In this document: positions 17,002-26,284 of the stretch, one piece after another
Numbering within the stretch: the stretch's first letter is position 1
How the letters are laid out: every line of letters starts with the position of its first letter
Source of the DNA: Candidatus Woesearchaeota archaeon
GTDB lineage: Archaea > Nanoarchaeota > Nanoarchaeia > Woesearchaeales > JAGVZT01
NCBI GenBank assembly: GCA_017608295.1
Contig: JAFCGF010000001.1
Span: 124,001-188,000, forward strand
Length of the DNA: 64,000 nucleotides
Reading direction: 5' to 3'
Position numbers and translations under genes: made by a program
Notes under the pieces: model-generated
Told to the model about the DNA's origin: nothing
Databases searched by the model: none
Seen by the model: the letters and a program-made list of their open reading frames with translations, nothing else

Positions 17002-17475
17002 ATGGCTGCAGACCCTATCAAGTATCTCGCTGAATGGGCAGAGACCTATGCCCGATATAAGGCGACATTTGCCGGAAAGATTCAGGACGTCAAGCGCTCG
17101 AAGAACGAGGTGCGTGTTGTCGTGAAGGATGAAGTCGAGAAATATGTCCTCATGCCCTTTGAGCTTGACGCCTCAGCAGTGGAGGCAGCTTGCGAGGGCG
17201 CAGACCGCGTATTCCTCGTGTCATTCAACATAAAGGAGATTCTCGAGCAGCTTATCAGGGAATGGGAGCATTTCATCCCCCACAGGAATTTGCGCATCGT
17301 GATGGTGAATCCTTTCTCAAGGAAAGACCTCCGCTGGGTTGTCAATCCCTCAATACATCACAAATGGACAGAGCCCTCTGCACTCGAAAAGGGATTGAAA
17401 AGCCTCTTTAAGACAGTCGACCCCCTCACTAAAGAAAAGGCCCTGAAGAAGATTGCCAAGGAAAATAAGAGTTAA
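17002..17475 (+). CDS. Unknown 157-residue archaeal protein
   Basis: This soluble protein begins MAADPIKYLAEWAETYARYK, continues with an alternating strand region (EVRVVVKDEVEKYVLMPFEL), a Rossmann-like hydrophobic strand (DRVFLVSFNI) and VMVNPFS, and ends Lys-rich. This order of strands and helices suggests an alpha/beta fold but gives no function. TATA box GGTATAAATAG (16970-16980) lies about 25 nt before the ATG, so the transcript is probably leaderless. It converges with the next minus-strand gene and overlaps it by 4 nt. Confidence 0.6.
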   Translation: MAADPIKYLAEWAETYARYKATFAGKIQDVKRSKNEVRVVVKDEVEKYVLMPFELDASAVEAACEGADRVFLVSFNIKEILEQLIREWEHFIPHRNLRIVMVNPFSRKDLRWVVNPSIHHKWTEPSALEKGLKSLFKTVDPLTKEKALKKIAKENKS

Positions 17476-18125
17476 TCCCAGTTCTCAGGATTGATAAGAC
17501 CATATTTTATGTCCGGCATCCCATGTATCTCAACATATTCTGCTAGGGTTTCCTTTGCGAACTCAGGCCTGATTATTTCAATATCTGACTCTAGGCCTCT
17601 GAGCTTTGAGCCGACATTGTGGGCAGCGCCCATGAATAATATTCCTATCGAGTCTTCAGGGAGGGTTTCATTGATGACCTCTGCAATGTGTTGGTCTCTC
17701 TTTGGGATGTACTCTCTGTGAGTCTCGTCATCATCACCCTGCTGGAGATACTCTGGATTCTCTGCAGGAATAATTTCTGCTCCCTCTCCTTTGAGGTGGA
17801 ATATGAGCTTATCAATAATCTCACCGTTGTGGGCCCTGACGAGCATGGTGTCAAGCTCGTCAAGTGAGGTGATGCCATCGCAGTATATGGACTGAGGGGA
17901 ATATTCGAGTGCGAATGGGATGAGCTGCTCATAAAACGGAGTGAGGATATGCCCCCAGCTCTGGAACTCTTTTATCTTAACCTCCTGTTCTTCCTTGTTT
18001 TCCTCCATGACTTCTTGGAAGGACTGCCCGGTCTCCTCTGCGATATGCTGATACTTTACCATGAGCCTCCCTAGAACCTTAGCTAGACCGTGGATTTCAG
18101 GAATCTCAATGAGTGTACGTCCCAT
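17472..18125 (-). CDS. Possible TraB/TIKI-superfamily protein
   Basis: This is a 217-residue protein. The C-terminal part has KRDQHIAEVI followed about 14 residues later by GILFMGAAHNVGSKL. That resembles the TraB/TIKI/ChaN pattern of an Arg-Asp/Asn helix and a strand ending in G-x-x-H, which forms a metal-dependent hydrolase-like site. The N-terminal half is helical and acidic. No signal peptide or membrane segment was seen. The frame is open from 18218, but ATG at 18125 is preferred because the TATA box CTTATAAATA lies about 25 nt upstream, giving a leaderless transcript. The family assignment is tentative and any activity unknown. Confidence 0.5.
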   Translation of the reverse strand: MGRTLIEIPEIHGLAKVLGRLMVKYQHIAEETGQSFQEVMEENKEEQEVKIKEFQSWGHILTPFYEQLIPFALEYSPQSIYCDGITSLDELDTMLVRAHNGEIIDKLIFHLKGEGAEIIPAENPEYLQQGDDDETHREYIPKRDQHIAEVINETLPEDSIGILFMGAAHNVGSKLRGLESDIEIIRPEFAKETLAEYVEIHGMPDIKYGLINPENWD

Positions 18126-18190
18126 AATATACTTATTCTTTTGAATATTTATAAGTTTTATCCCTAATAGGTGATAAAACATTCCAGAAA

Positions 18191-18739
18191 TTAAATATTG
18201 ACGGCTTGTTTTATCCACATATAGAGATTCTTTCCTTCCCCTGTCTTGAATACGTGCTCATACGTCTCGAGAAAATCCTGTTCAATACCCTGAATTGTCT
18301 TACCGTAATGCAGGGCCTGGAAGAGCGTGTCGAGCTTATCACATTCCTTCGCAACAATTGCCTCTGGTGTCTTCCACTCCTGGAATTCAGCGAACAGGCT
18401 TTCCGCTTCGCCGCGGATGCTCTCCGGCAGCTTATGAAGCATTTCTTTGAAGCCTTCGTCTTCCTTCACGCGTTTCTCATCCGGCGGCACCTGCCTGTCG
18501 GTCGGGTCTCCTATGAGGGCTTCCACAAGGTCATGCAGCAAGAGCATCTTCACCACTTTCATCTCATTAAGGCCTTCCTCCTTCGCGCGCACCCAGCCAA
18601 GCAGGGCGGCTCCAAATGAATGGCTCGCAGACGTATCTATTGGCCTGGGAGCGCCCTTCTCGAGCCATCCGGTGCGCTCGAGCGCTTTGAGTTCAGCTAT
18701 CAAAGAAAATAGTTCAGAGAGAGATTGCGCGTCTGTCAT
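18191..18739 (-). CDS. HD-domain phosphohydrolase, HDDC2/YfbR-like
   Basis: This 182-residue protein has the HD fold of the 5'-deoxynucleotidase (HDDC2/YfbR) group, which hydrolyses dNMPs or related nucleotides with divalent metal. Visible elements are the first His in SASHSFGAALL, the HD pair in KMLLLHDLVEALIGD, and a later Asp in AKECDKLDTLFQAL. The length matches the family. It lies 65 nt upstream of the TraB-like gene on the same strand, with a separate TATA box between, and 31 nt downstream of the mutY gene. The substrate cannot be read from sequence. Confidence 0.75.
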   Translation of the reverse strand: MTDAQSLSELFSLIAELKALERTGWLEKGAPRPIDTSASHSFGAALLGWVRAKEEGLNEMKVVKMLLLHDLVEALIGDPTDRQVPPDEKRVKEDEGFKEMLHKLPESIRGEAESLFAEFQEWKTPEAIVAKECDKLDTLFQALHYGKTIQGIEQDFLETYEHVFKTGEGKNLYMWIKQAVNI

Positions 18740-18770
18740 GTCTAGTTAAGGCACTATCTTCCATAAAAAT

Positions 18771-19589
18771 CTATTTGAGAGAATAGAGCTCCCCTTTTTT
18801 GAGAAGCAAATCATCTCTGAGCATACTTCCGATGATTTTGTCCAGCCTTTGCTCAGGAACCTTCTCTTTAGTGAGCTCCCCCAGTGCCGAGACGCTGTAT
18901 AGCCTGTTTGCACTGTCTGTCAGCAGGCGTTTCAGGATTCTTGCCCTAAGTTGCCTGTCTGATCCCTCGAAGCGCGACTGCTGTGTCTTGGGCTTGATTC
19001 CGGTCTTTCTTGAAGTGAGATGCATCGCTCCATAATCCATGAGAGCGTTATGCCAGTCCCTGCTTTTGCCTTTAGGCAGGCATTGCTCAGCGACGCTCCA
19101 GAGCTGCTTGTCAGGCATCTTTTTGTCAAGCCTGAACTCATGGATGAGAATCCTACGGATATTGGTGTCAACAGTGGCAATCCCCTCATTCGCTGCGAAG
19201 ATGCGGACAGCATGTGCAGTGTAAGGGCCGATGCCCGGTAGCAATTCATAATGCTCGAGCGCGCACAGGACATTTCCACCATAGATTGAAGAGATAATTC
19301 CCGCCGTCTTGTGGAGGTTGACAGCGCGGTTGTTGTAGCCAAGGCCCATCCATGCTTTGAGAACATCTTTACGCTGTGCTTTCGCGAGGTCTTGGACAGA
19401 GGGCCATTTTGTCGTCCATTGCTCATAGTATGGGATGACCCTATCTACTTGAGTTTGCTGAAGCATAATCTCAGACAAGAGAATGTGGTAGGGATTCCTG
19501 GTGTTGCGCCAGGGGAGTTTTCGGCCCTGCTCACTGTAGAATGCAAGCACTTTGGCCTGGAATGCTGCGATGTCTCCCTTCGAAGGCAT
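18771..19589 (-). CDS. mutY: MutY-type adenine DNA glycosylase lacking Fe-S cysteines
   Basis: MutY removes adenine mispaired with 8-oxoguanine. The 272-residue protein has the family core: LPWRNTRNPYHILLSEIMLQQTQV with catalytic E40, the helix-hairpin-helix LPGIGPYTAHAV (117-128), and catalytic D141 in TVDTNIRR. The residue after Gly-Pro in the hairpin is Tyr, as in Gram-positive MutY and the archaeal thymine glycosylase MIG. After YGAMHL, where other members place the C-x6-C-x2-C-x5-C cluster, there are no cysteines. The C-terminal NUDIX-like 8-oxoG domain is also absent and replaced by a short helical tail. It is therefore a cluster-free glycosylase; A:oxoG or T:G specificity is not settled. 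Confidence 0.85.
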   Translation of the reverse strand: MPSKGDIAAFQAKVLAFYSEQGRKLPWRNTRNPYHILLSEIMLQQTQVDRVIPYYEQWTTKWPSVQDLAKAQRKDVLKAWMGLGYNNRAVNLHKTAGIISSIYGGNVLCALEHYELLPGIGPYTAHAVRIFAANEGIATVDTNIRRILIHEFRLDKKMPDKQLWSVAEQCLPKGKSRDWHNALMDYGAMHLTSRKTGIKPKTQQSRFEGSDRQLRARILKRLLTDSANRLYSVSALGELTKEKVPEQRLDKIIGSMLRDDLLLKKGELYSLK

Positions 19590-19682
19590 GTTTTCTTATC
19601 CTTCAGTTCCCAATATATAATTATCCTCTATAAGCCTCAGCTTCTAAAGATATTTAAAAAGCGAGTCCCTTCTCCCTAAGCC

Positions 19683-21482
19683 ATGAGCGATAGCCCTCGG
19701 GCAGAAGAAGATTGTGTACGCCAGCCGATAGTGGTGACTGTTGGCCATATAGACCATGGCAAGACTTCGATACTCGATAGGATACGCGGCTCGGCAATCC
19801 AGGCGGGCGAGCACGGCGGCATAACCCAATCAATCGGAGCATCTATCATCCCTCTTGAAACCATCAAGAAGATGTGCGGCTCTCTTCTGGAGCAGACCAA
19901 ACTTGACATCACGCTTCCAGGCCTTTTGTTCATCGACACTCCCGGGCACGAAGCCTTTATTTCCCTGAGAAGCAGGGGGGGTAGCCTTGCTGACATCGCG
20001 ATTCTTGTCATCGACATCAATGAAGGAATACTTCCCCAGACCAAAGAGTCACTTAATATCCTCAAGCAGTACAAGACCCCGTTCCTTATCGCAGCAAACA
20101 AGATAGATCTTATCCCCGGCTGGCAGCCAACGCACGGCCTGCTCATGGCAGTGATAGACGCTCAGCCCGAAGCAGTGAGATATGAGCTTGAGAAGCGCCT
20201 GTACGATGTTGTCGAACAGCTGAAGGCAGAGGGCTTCAATGCAGACAGGTTTGACCGTGTGAAGGATCACAGTAAGCAGCTCTGTGTCGTGCCATGTTCT
20301 GCAGTGACTGGGGAAGGGGTGCCAGAGGTTGTGATGGTCCTGACTGGCCTGACCCAGCGCTTCCTAAATGAGACCCTTCATACTTCCACAGGTTATGGGA
20401 AAGGCGCAGTGCTCGAGGTGAAGGAGACAACAGGCCTGGGCACGACGATTGATGTCATCCTGCACGACGGCATATTCAACAAGGACGATACTATTGTGGT
20501 GGGCACGCTTAGTGAGCCGATTATCACCAAAATCCGCGCCCTTTTCGAGCCAAAAGCTCTCGCCGAGATGCGGGACAAGAAATCCCCTTTTGAGACTGTT
20601 GACTGTGTGCGTGCTGCCACTGGTGTGAAAATCTCAGCCCCGGGGCTTGAGAAGGCAATATCTGGGATGCCTGTGATTGCGTGCTCTCCGGAAGACGCTG
20701 CCAGGATTTCAGAGGAAGTGAAACAGGAAGTGCAGAGTGTCCTCATTAAGACAGGAAAAAAGGGCGTGGTCATCAAAGCAGATAGTGTCGGCTCGCTTGA
20801 GGCACTGCAGTGGATGCTTAGCCAAAAGGAGATAGGAATACGCCGTGCCTCAATAGGTCTCATCACGAGAAAGGACTTGATGGATGCCCAGGCAAATGCT
20901 GAAGGAGATGAGACCCAGGCAGTCATCCTTGGCTTCAACGTTGAATTAGGACCAAATGCGAAGGACTTCTTGAAGGAAAGTGGTGTGAAGATATTCACTG
21001 ATACTATTATCTATAAGCTGATAGAGGGCTATGAGTGCTGGGTGACTGATTGCAAGAAGGCGCATGCAGCGAGGAAGCAGCACGGCGTCAGGCCATGCAA
21101 GATACACATACTGCCCGGCTATGTATTCAGGCAGAGTAATCCTGCGATTGTGGGAGTGGATATTCTTGCAGGCGAGCTTCGCACTGGTGCTTCTCTCATG
21201 AAAATCTCGAATATTGGGGAGCCCCTGACAACAGTCCGCGCCATCCAGATGGAGAGCAAGAGCATCAAGGCAGCTCCGGCAGGAAAAAGGGTCGCTGTAT
21301 CTCTCGACAAGGTCATCATGGGCAGGCAGCTCAATGAGGGTGACGAACTCTACTCTTGCCTCACAGAAGAGCAGTTCCGTGATCTGAAGGAGAATAAGGA
21401 TGTGCTTTCTGAGGGAGAGATTGAGCTGATGCGTGAGATTGCGAAGCTGATGCGCAAGAGCAATCCTGTATGGGGTGTGTAG
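19683..21482 (+). CDS. infB: Translation initiation factor aIF5B
   Basis: This GTPase joins ribosomal subunits and stabilises initiator tRNA. The 599-residue protein has G1 GHIDHGKTS (21-29), G2 ITQSIGAS, G3 DTPGHEAF, G4 NKID, then the domain II beta-barrel, domain III and a C-terminal barrel with the interaction helices (LTEEQFRDLKENKDVL). The length is typical for archaeal IF5B, which lacks the long eukaryotic N-terminus. No intein is present. TATA box ATATTTAAAAAG (19649-19660) lies about 25 nt before the ATG. The PUA gene starts immediately after its stop codon, so they share an mRNA. Confidence 0.97.
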   Translation: MSDSPRAEEDCVRQPIVVTVGHIDHGKTSILDRIRGSAIQAGEHGGITQSIGASIIPLETIKKMCGSLLEQTKLDITLPGLLFIDTPGHEAFISLRSRGGSLADIAILVIDINEGILPQTKESLNILKQYKTPFLIAANKIDLIPGWQPTHGLLMAVIDAQPEAVRYELEKRLYDVVEQLKAEGFNADRFDRVKDHSKQLCVVPCSAVTGEGVPEVVMVLTGLTQRFLNETLHTSTGYGKGAVLEVKETTGLGTTIDVILHDGIFNKDDTIVVGTLSEPIITKIRALFEPKALAEMRDKKSPFETVDCVRAATGVKISAPGLEKAISGMPVIACSPEDAARISEEVKQEVQSVLIKTGKKGVVIKADSVGSLEALQWMLSQKEIGIRRASIGLITRKDLMDAQANAEGDETQAVILGFNVELGPNAKDFLKESGVKIFTDTIIYKLIEGYECWVTDCKKAHAARKQHGVRPCKIHILPGYVFRQSNPAIVGVDILAGELRTGASLMKISNIGEPLTTVRAIQMESKSIKAAPAGKRVAVSLDKVIMGRQLNEGDELYSCLTEEQFRDLKENKDVLSEGEIELMREIAKLMRKSNPVWGV

Positions 21483-21974
21483 ATGCTTCCAGTTAGGGTG
21501 CTCAACAGTAAGGAAAAACGCCATATTTTTTCTTTATTTGAGATGCAGTGGGAAATTACTGTTCCTAAGGAGATGCACAGCCAGGCATGGCTCCAGAACG
21601 CTGACGGGAAAATTTACCTCTGCACGCGGGACATTGAGAAACTGCCGCTTGACCGGCTCAGGATTGACCGCCTGGGGATTTATGTTGGCAAGCTCCAACA
21701 TGAAGAACTGCGCCTGAGCATAGAGGGAAGCCAGCTCTTTGGCCCTATGGCAAAGAAGAATACTGTTGAGCTGGATGCTGAGCAGGCTCATCTCTGGCTT
21801 AAAGGAACGCCAATTCCTTACGAGAGTGATGTACGGGAGTTTGTGCTTGTGAAGCATGATGGTGATTTCCTTGGTTGTGGCCGCCTCATTGATGGGAAGA
21901 TTCTCAATTACGTCCCGAAGGAGCGCAGGCTCAAGCACACTGCCGAGGCGTTTGTCTCTGGCGATAATCTTTAA
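21483..21974 (+). CDS. PUA-domain RNA-binding protein
   Basis: This 163-residue protein resembles the archaeal NIP7-like or RNA-methylase-linked PUA group. The C-terminal part (about 90-160) has the PUA pattern of strands with VREFVLVKHDGDFLGCGRL and KILNYVPKERRL. The N-terminal half is an alpha/beta segment (SKEKRHIFSLFEMQW). It probably binds structured RNA in ribosome or tRNA maturation. The ATG directly follows the stop of infB (TAGATG), indicating translational coupling. The exact subfamily is uncertain. Confidence 0.68.
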   Translation: MLPVRVLNSKEKRHIFSLFEMQWEITVPKEMHSQAWLQNADGKIYLCTRDIEKLPLDRLRIDRLGIYVGKLQHEELRLSIEGSQLFGPMAKKNTVELDAEQAHLWLKGTPIPYESDVREFVLVKHDGDFLGCGRLIDGKILNYVPKERRLKHTAEAFVSGDNL

Positions 21975-22009
21975 ATAGGGGAGATTGCCCTTTTTTCCCA
22001 GGAGTTGAG

Positions 22010-22723
22010 ATGAAACGAACATATGTTGTTTTGACTGTCGCATTGCTTATGGTTCTTGCAGCTTGCTCTGAACCCTTGCCCGCACCGAGAGGTAAGGATG
22101 ATTTCAAGCGCTGTACTTCAGATGTAGAGTGCAAGCTATGTCCGGGAAGCTGCGCACCGACAGCTGAGGCAGACTGGACAGCCTGCGCATCTGGAACACG
22201 CGGCTCCCCCTGTACATTTGCTTCTTTCACAGGTCCCTATGCCGCGATATGCGACGAAGGCTATTGCGATAAGGCAATCGACTGTAAGTCATTCTGCAAA
22301 GATGCAGAGTCCTCAGACTGGATTGGTGACAGCGGATTCCACATCATCTGCAATTCCTATTCCTTCACTCCACCTGCAAATCCCGAGCAGCTCATCTACA
22401 GGAGGTGCCAGGGCATTGAGCAATGCGATTGTGATGTGCCTAAAACGGAATTCAGGCAACCCACCGTGTGCCAGCGAGACCCCGAGTTCTGCACCGGACT
22501 TGAGGTTGATATTGAGAGTGCCTATGCGATGGCCATGACGGCCTTAGGTAGTGATTGGGCATATGCAGCCACACTTACCTACAAAAATGGCCAGTGGCTC
22601 TGGGAAGTGAGGAGCGACTGCGATTCTGATGGGACGCGCGCATATATTCTTACAACTATCTTCAACATCGATGCTGAAAGTGGCGCCATCAGCTGGGAAC
22701 CCAAGCACGCGTGCATGCGCTAG
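22010..22723 (+). CDS. Secreted Cys-rich lipoprotein
   Basis: This 237-residue protein has a signal peptide (MKRTYVVLTVALLMVLAAC) ending in a lipobox LAAC, so it should be exported and lipid-anchored through Cys19. The mature part is rich in cysteine (more than 15), in clusters such as CKLCPGSC and CKSFCKDAE, suggesting disulfides. The C-terminal 70 residues contain a strand-rich domain (YAATLTYKNGQWLWEVRSDC) with a PepSY-like look but no firm match. The function is unknown. A possible TATA (AATCTTTAAATAG, 21965-21977) lies about 35 nt before the ATG, with AGGAGTTGAG as Shine-Dalgarno. Confidence 0.7.
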   Translation: MKRTYVVLTVALLMVLAACSEPLPAPRGKDDFKRCTSDVECKLCPGSCAPTAEADWTACASGTRGSPCTFASFTGPYAAICDEGYCDKAIDCKSFCKDAESSDWIGDSGFHIICNSYSFTPPANPEQLIYRRCQGIEQCDCDVPKTEFRQPTVCQRDPEFCTGLEVDIESAYAMAMTALGSDWAYAATLTYKNGQWLWEVRSDCDSDGTRAYILTTIFNIDAESGAISWEPKHACMR

Positions 22724-22812
22724 CCAGCATAGGGTCATTTCTGAGTATTCTGCTGCTTTTTCACCACTAAAAAGTAGAAATATTTATAAATAATTAATCT
22801 ATTGTACTAACT

Positions 22813-24858
22813 ATGACTCTTAATTTGGAGACTCTCCTTGATGGGTCCGAAGGTTGGACTGAAGAGAAACGCGAGTGCGCTAACCAGTTTACTGAGTCAG
22901 GGCTAGGGAATGAGGAGCGTGTGAGAGAAGTCATGAAACTCGTTGAACCTCAACAGTTCTATTCTTGGATAAGACTCGCCCAGTCAATTACTGAGGATAG
23001 TAAGAACCAAGGATGGCATTTCATTAGCTCAACCCCAAGAAAAATTGAGCAGCTTGCCGAATACGGTTTACTGCATCAACTTGAGACCATACTATCGCTA
23101 AGCCTGTCAATTGCTGCGGAGAGTCCACAAACAGCTGGTAATTTCTTTGATAGGGCCCTAGATATGGTGAAGCCGCTCTCCAAATACAGCTCTTTGGATC
23201 AGCTGGAGAGCATAGCATCACTTGGCCAGTCAATCGGTGCTCAGCATACAATCGAAGCCTGGCATTATTTTAACTCGGTCCCAGATATAGTGGGGCAACT
23301 TGGAGAACGCGGCTATTTAGCTCAGTTGGAGAGTATAGCATCGCTTGGCCAGTCAATTGCTGGGGTGGATGCAAGCGCAGCTAAGGAATTCTTCTATTGG
23401 TCTGCGGATATTATTGAGCAGCTATCCACATCCGATTCTGTAAATCAGCTTGGAACTGTAGCATCGCTTGGCCAGTCAGTTGCTGAGGTGAATGCAAGGG
23501 CAGCCAGTCGTTTTTTTCTATTGTTACCTAAAGCCCTCAGAGAGAAGGTTGATCTTGACTCTCTTGCAGACCTGCTCAGAGGGGGTACATTTATCCATCA
23601 GGATGATATTGCTGGCCTTAAGATTGTCATAAACAGAAGTACGTGGCACCTCGATCGCAAGAAGGAATTGATTACCCTTTATTCTGCTACTGGGAGCATC
23701 TTCGATATGAAAGGCACAATCGAGGATCCAGAGACCTGGATTGAAGAACTTATCCCTGAACTTAGAGACACCGCACAGGAGAAGTACGGATTTTGCCCAG
23801 ATGACACATTCTCACCTATGGATTTGATAGAGCTTATAGGGTTAGAGCTAGATGACGAATATGATGAGCTTTCCGCAATCAGAGATGTCCTTCAAGGGTC
23901 AGTCAACAAGATGTTTCCGACAGACAAGATCTATGCCCAGCAAAAGGCAGGAGCGCAGGTTGGTAAGATGGCTACTCCAGAGAAAGCCATCGAGATGCTT
24001 GTCTATGGGCTCATAGGGAGCAGGAATCCGGACAATGAAGCTGCTGCAGAAGTTTTTTTTGAAGGAGAAGAAGATAAACTCAAGCGTGCCAGGCAATATA
24101 TGCAGGATAGCGGCGCCAGAAAGCGGTTCTTCAAGGAACAGAGTCAGGCGTTCCAATCCTTCCAGCAAGGCAATCAGGAATCTGGCATGGAGGTCCTAGG
24201 CTTCTTTAGAGAGTTGTACCAGGATGCTGACAGCAAGAAGATTGAACCTCTCAGCGACCTGGTTACTGTTGTGGAGGCAATGAGCACAGGCAAACAAACC
24301 CATGATACCCTCATCCTGAAGACTATGGGCGCCACGACAGACGACTTGTTCAACAATGAAACCACCCTATGCTGTGCCTTCCATCCTAGTGGGGCGAATA
24401 AAGAAGCCGCAGTCCTCTATCTTGTAGACCCTTCCATTGCGCTTCTTCAACTTGTGCCCCAATATAATGGAACATCTCTTGATCCTGTAGGTGTCGCCAT
24501 CACATTCTTTGCAGAAGACAAGGACAACACAATATACATGGTGGTGGATAGTGTGGAGGGTGGCAATGGACTGCCAAAGAATTGGAAATCCCTCTTCTAT
24601 GAAAACATAGTGCAGTTTGCTGGAGATCAGGATTGCGATGTTGTCCTCTTCAACACTGAGGTTGCCAACGCCAAACCGGGACAATTCATCTCATTCCTTG
24701 AAGAGAAAGGTCTTCCTGAGATAAGAAAGAAACTCAAGAAGACAGGGGAAACAGAGACTATTGAAGAGTATGGCATTTCCGAACATTACCTCGAATGTTT
24801 TGGGGGTTGGAGTAAACCAAAGGGATTTGTTCAAGGTTATGTGGTGGAATTGAAATAG
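22813..24858 (+). CDS. Large cytoplasmic protein with four 41-residue helical repeats
   Basis: This 681-residue protein has no signal peptide and was not assigned to a family. Residues about 75-240 consist of four tandem 41-residue units, each containing QLESIASLGQSI or a close variant and a helix ending in -FF. They are probably an alpha-solenoid. The middle (260-500) is helical and acidic, and the C-terminal third has an alpha/beta character (AAVLYLVDPSIALLQLVPQ, TIYMVVDSVEGGNGLP, CDVVLFNTEVAN) that recalls N-acetyltransferase or nuclease folds without clear catalytic residues. TATA-like ATTTATAAATAA (22780-22791) is about 25 nt upstream of the ATG. It probably stands alone; scaffolding is a guess. 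Confidence 0.6.
   Translation: MTLNLETLLDGSEGWTEEKRECANQFTESGLGNEERVREVMKLVEPQQFYSWIRLAQSITEDSKNQGWHFISSTPRKIEQLAEYGLLHQLETILSLSLSIAAESPQTAGNFFDRALDMVKPLSKYSSLDQLESIASLGQSIGAQHTIEAWHYFNSVPDIVGQLGERGYLAQLESIASLGQSIAGVDASAAKEFFYWSADIIEQLSTSDSVNQLGTVASLGQSVAEVNARAASRFFLLLPKALREKVDLDSLADLLRGGTFIHQDDIAGLKIVINRSTWHLDRKKELITLYSATGSIFDMKGTIEDPETWIEELIPELRDTAQEKYGFCPDDTFSPMDLIELIGLELDDEYDELSAIRDVLQGSVNKMFPTDKIYAQQKAGAQVGKMATPEKAIEMLVYGLIGSRNPDNEAAAEVFFEGEEDKLKRARQYMQDSGARKRFFKEQSQAFQSFQQGNQESGMEVLGFFRELYQDADSKKIEPLSDLVTVVEAMSTGKQTHDTLILKTMGATTDDLFNNETTLCCAFHPSGANKEAAVLYLVDPSIALLQLVPQYNGTSLDPVGVAITFFAEDKDNTIYMVVDSVEGGNGLPKNWKSLFYENIVQFAGDQDCDVVLFNTEVANAKPGQFISFLEEKGLPEIRKKLKKTGETETIEEYGISEHYLECFGGWSKPKGFVQGYVVELK
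23038..23529 (+). repeat. Four tandem 123-bp coding repeats
   Basis: The motif cttggccagt recurs at 23221, 23344 and 23467, exactly 123 bp apart, and a diverged copy lies at 23098. The repeats encode the 41-residue helical units of the surrounding gene. Unit limits are arbitrary. The last three copies are more alike than the first, which suggests recent duplication inside the gene. Confidence 0.8.
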
Positions 24859-24914
24859 GTTCTCAATCTACACTAGCCAGAGAATTTAAATAGCGCCCCG
24901 CTCTTATCCGGCTC

Positions 24915-26282
24915 ATGACAGGACTTGATTCACTCTCGCCATTGGACGGCCGTTATCTTGAAACAGTGAGGGAGCTGCGCACTTATTTTTCTGAATCTGC
25001 GCTCATCCGCCAGAGGATATTTATCGAGCTGCGCTATCTCATCGCACTTTCTGAGGCAGGGGTGTGCAGGCAGCTCACAACAGATGAGCTCGCTCTGCTT
25101 ACCAGGATTGAGGAGAGCCTCCACACCGAGGAGATGAGCAGAGTCAAGGAGATTGAGAAAGAGACAAACCATGATGTGAAGGCCTGCGAGTACTGGCTGA
25201 GGGAGCGTTTTGCGGAGAATTCCCTCAAAGAACTTGTTTCATTCCTTCACCTTGGCTTGACCTCGAGTGATGTGAACGATACCGCTTACGCCCTCATGCT
25301 GCTCTCAGCCACAAGGGAAGTGATGTTTCCCATAGCAATGGAACTGAAGGCGCACCTCACAGCCCTTGCGAAAGAGCATGCAGGCCTCGCGATGCTCTCA
25401 AGGACACACGGCCAGCCTGCTTCTCCTACAACAGTAGGAAAGGAATTCGCTGTGTTCTCATCAAGGATTGACCGCCAGCTTGAGCAGCTGAGAAAGTTTA
25501 CACCAACCTCGAAGCTCAGCGGCGCCACCGGCACATATGCTGCCCAGCATATCGCCGCCCCTGATGTGGACTGGCCCGGATTTGCCGAGGAATTCCTCTC
25601 TTCACTTGGGCTCCAGATGTCTTCTCTGGCCACCCAGATTGATTCTAAGGACTCTTTTGCTGAGTTGTTTGGTATCCTCCGCAGGCTCAATGCAGTGTGC
25701 ATCGACCTTTCGAGGGACTGCTGGCTCTATATCAGCCTGGGCTATCTTGCGCAGAATCCAAAGGAGGGAGAGGTGGGTTCGAGTACTATGCCCCATAAGG
25801 TGAACCCGATTGATTTTGAGAACGCAGAGGGCAATCTGGAGCTTGCCAACAGCCTTCTTGTCTTCCTCTCAGAAAAGCTCACAAAGTCCCGGCTGCAGCG
25901 TGACCTATCCGACAGCACAGTGATGAGGAACATGGGGGTAGCTTTAGGACATTCTCTTCTCGCGTGGAAGGCCCTACTCAAGGGGCTTGACAAGGTTGCG
26001 CCTGATGCTGAAGCTCTTGCCGCTGACCTGAAGAAACATCCAGAGGTGCTTGCAGAGGCAGTCCAGACAGTGATGCGTAAGCACGGAATGCCCGAGGCCT
26101 ATGAACAGCTCAAAGCGCTCACGCGGGGCAAGGGGTTGACAGTTGCTGAATTGAGGGATTTCATCTTAGGCCTGGAACTGCCTCCTGATGTGAAAGAGAA
26201 GCTCCTCACTCTTGAGCCGGAGAATTATACTGGCTTAGCTGAGAAGCTTGCGAATCCGCTTGAGAAAGACATTGAGGGATGA
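24915..26282 (+). CDS. purB: Adenylosuccinate lyase
   Basis: PurB cleaves SAICAR and adenylosuccinate to release fumarate in purine synthesis. The 455-residue protein has the superfamily signature GSSTMPHKVNPIDFENAEGN, the N-terminal SPLDGRY motif, HLGLTSSDVND and SRTHGQPASPTTVGKEFAVF. The length and motif order are typical of the bacterial-type enzyme used by many archaea. The downstream tRNA methyltransferase gene begins at or just after its stop. The presence of PurB implies that at least part of purine synthesis or salvage is retained. Confidence 0.96.
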   Translation: MTGLDSLSPLDGRYLETVRELRTYFSESALIRQRIFIELRYLIALSEAGVCRQLTTDELALLTRIEESLHTEEMSRVKEIEKETNHDVKACEYWLRERFAENSLKELVSFLHLGLTSSDVNDTAYALMLLSATREVMFPIAMELKAHLTALAKEHAGLAMLSRTHGQPASPTTVGKEFAVFSSRIDRQLEQLRKFTPTSKLSGATGTYAAQHIAAPDVDWPGFAEEFLSSLGLQMSSLATQIDSKDSFAELFGILRRLNAVCIDLSRDCWLYISLGYLAQNPKEGEVGSSTMPHKVNPIDFENAEGNLELANSLLVFLSEKLTKSRLQRDLSDSTVMRNMGVALGHSLLAWKALLKGLDKVAPDAEALAADLKKHPEVLAEAVQTVMRKHGMPEAYEQLKALTRGKGLTVAELRDFILGLELPPDVKEKLLTLEPENYTGLAEKLANPLEKDIEG

Positions 26283-26284
26283 CC

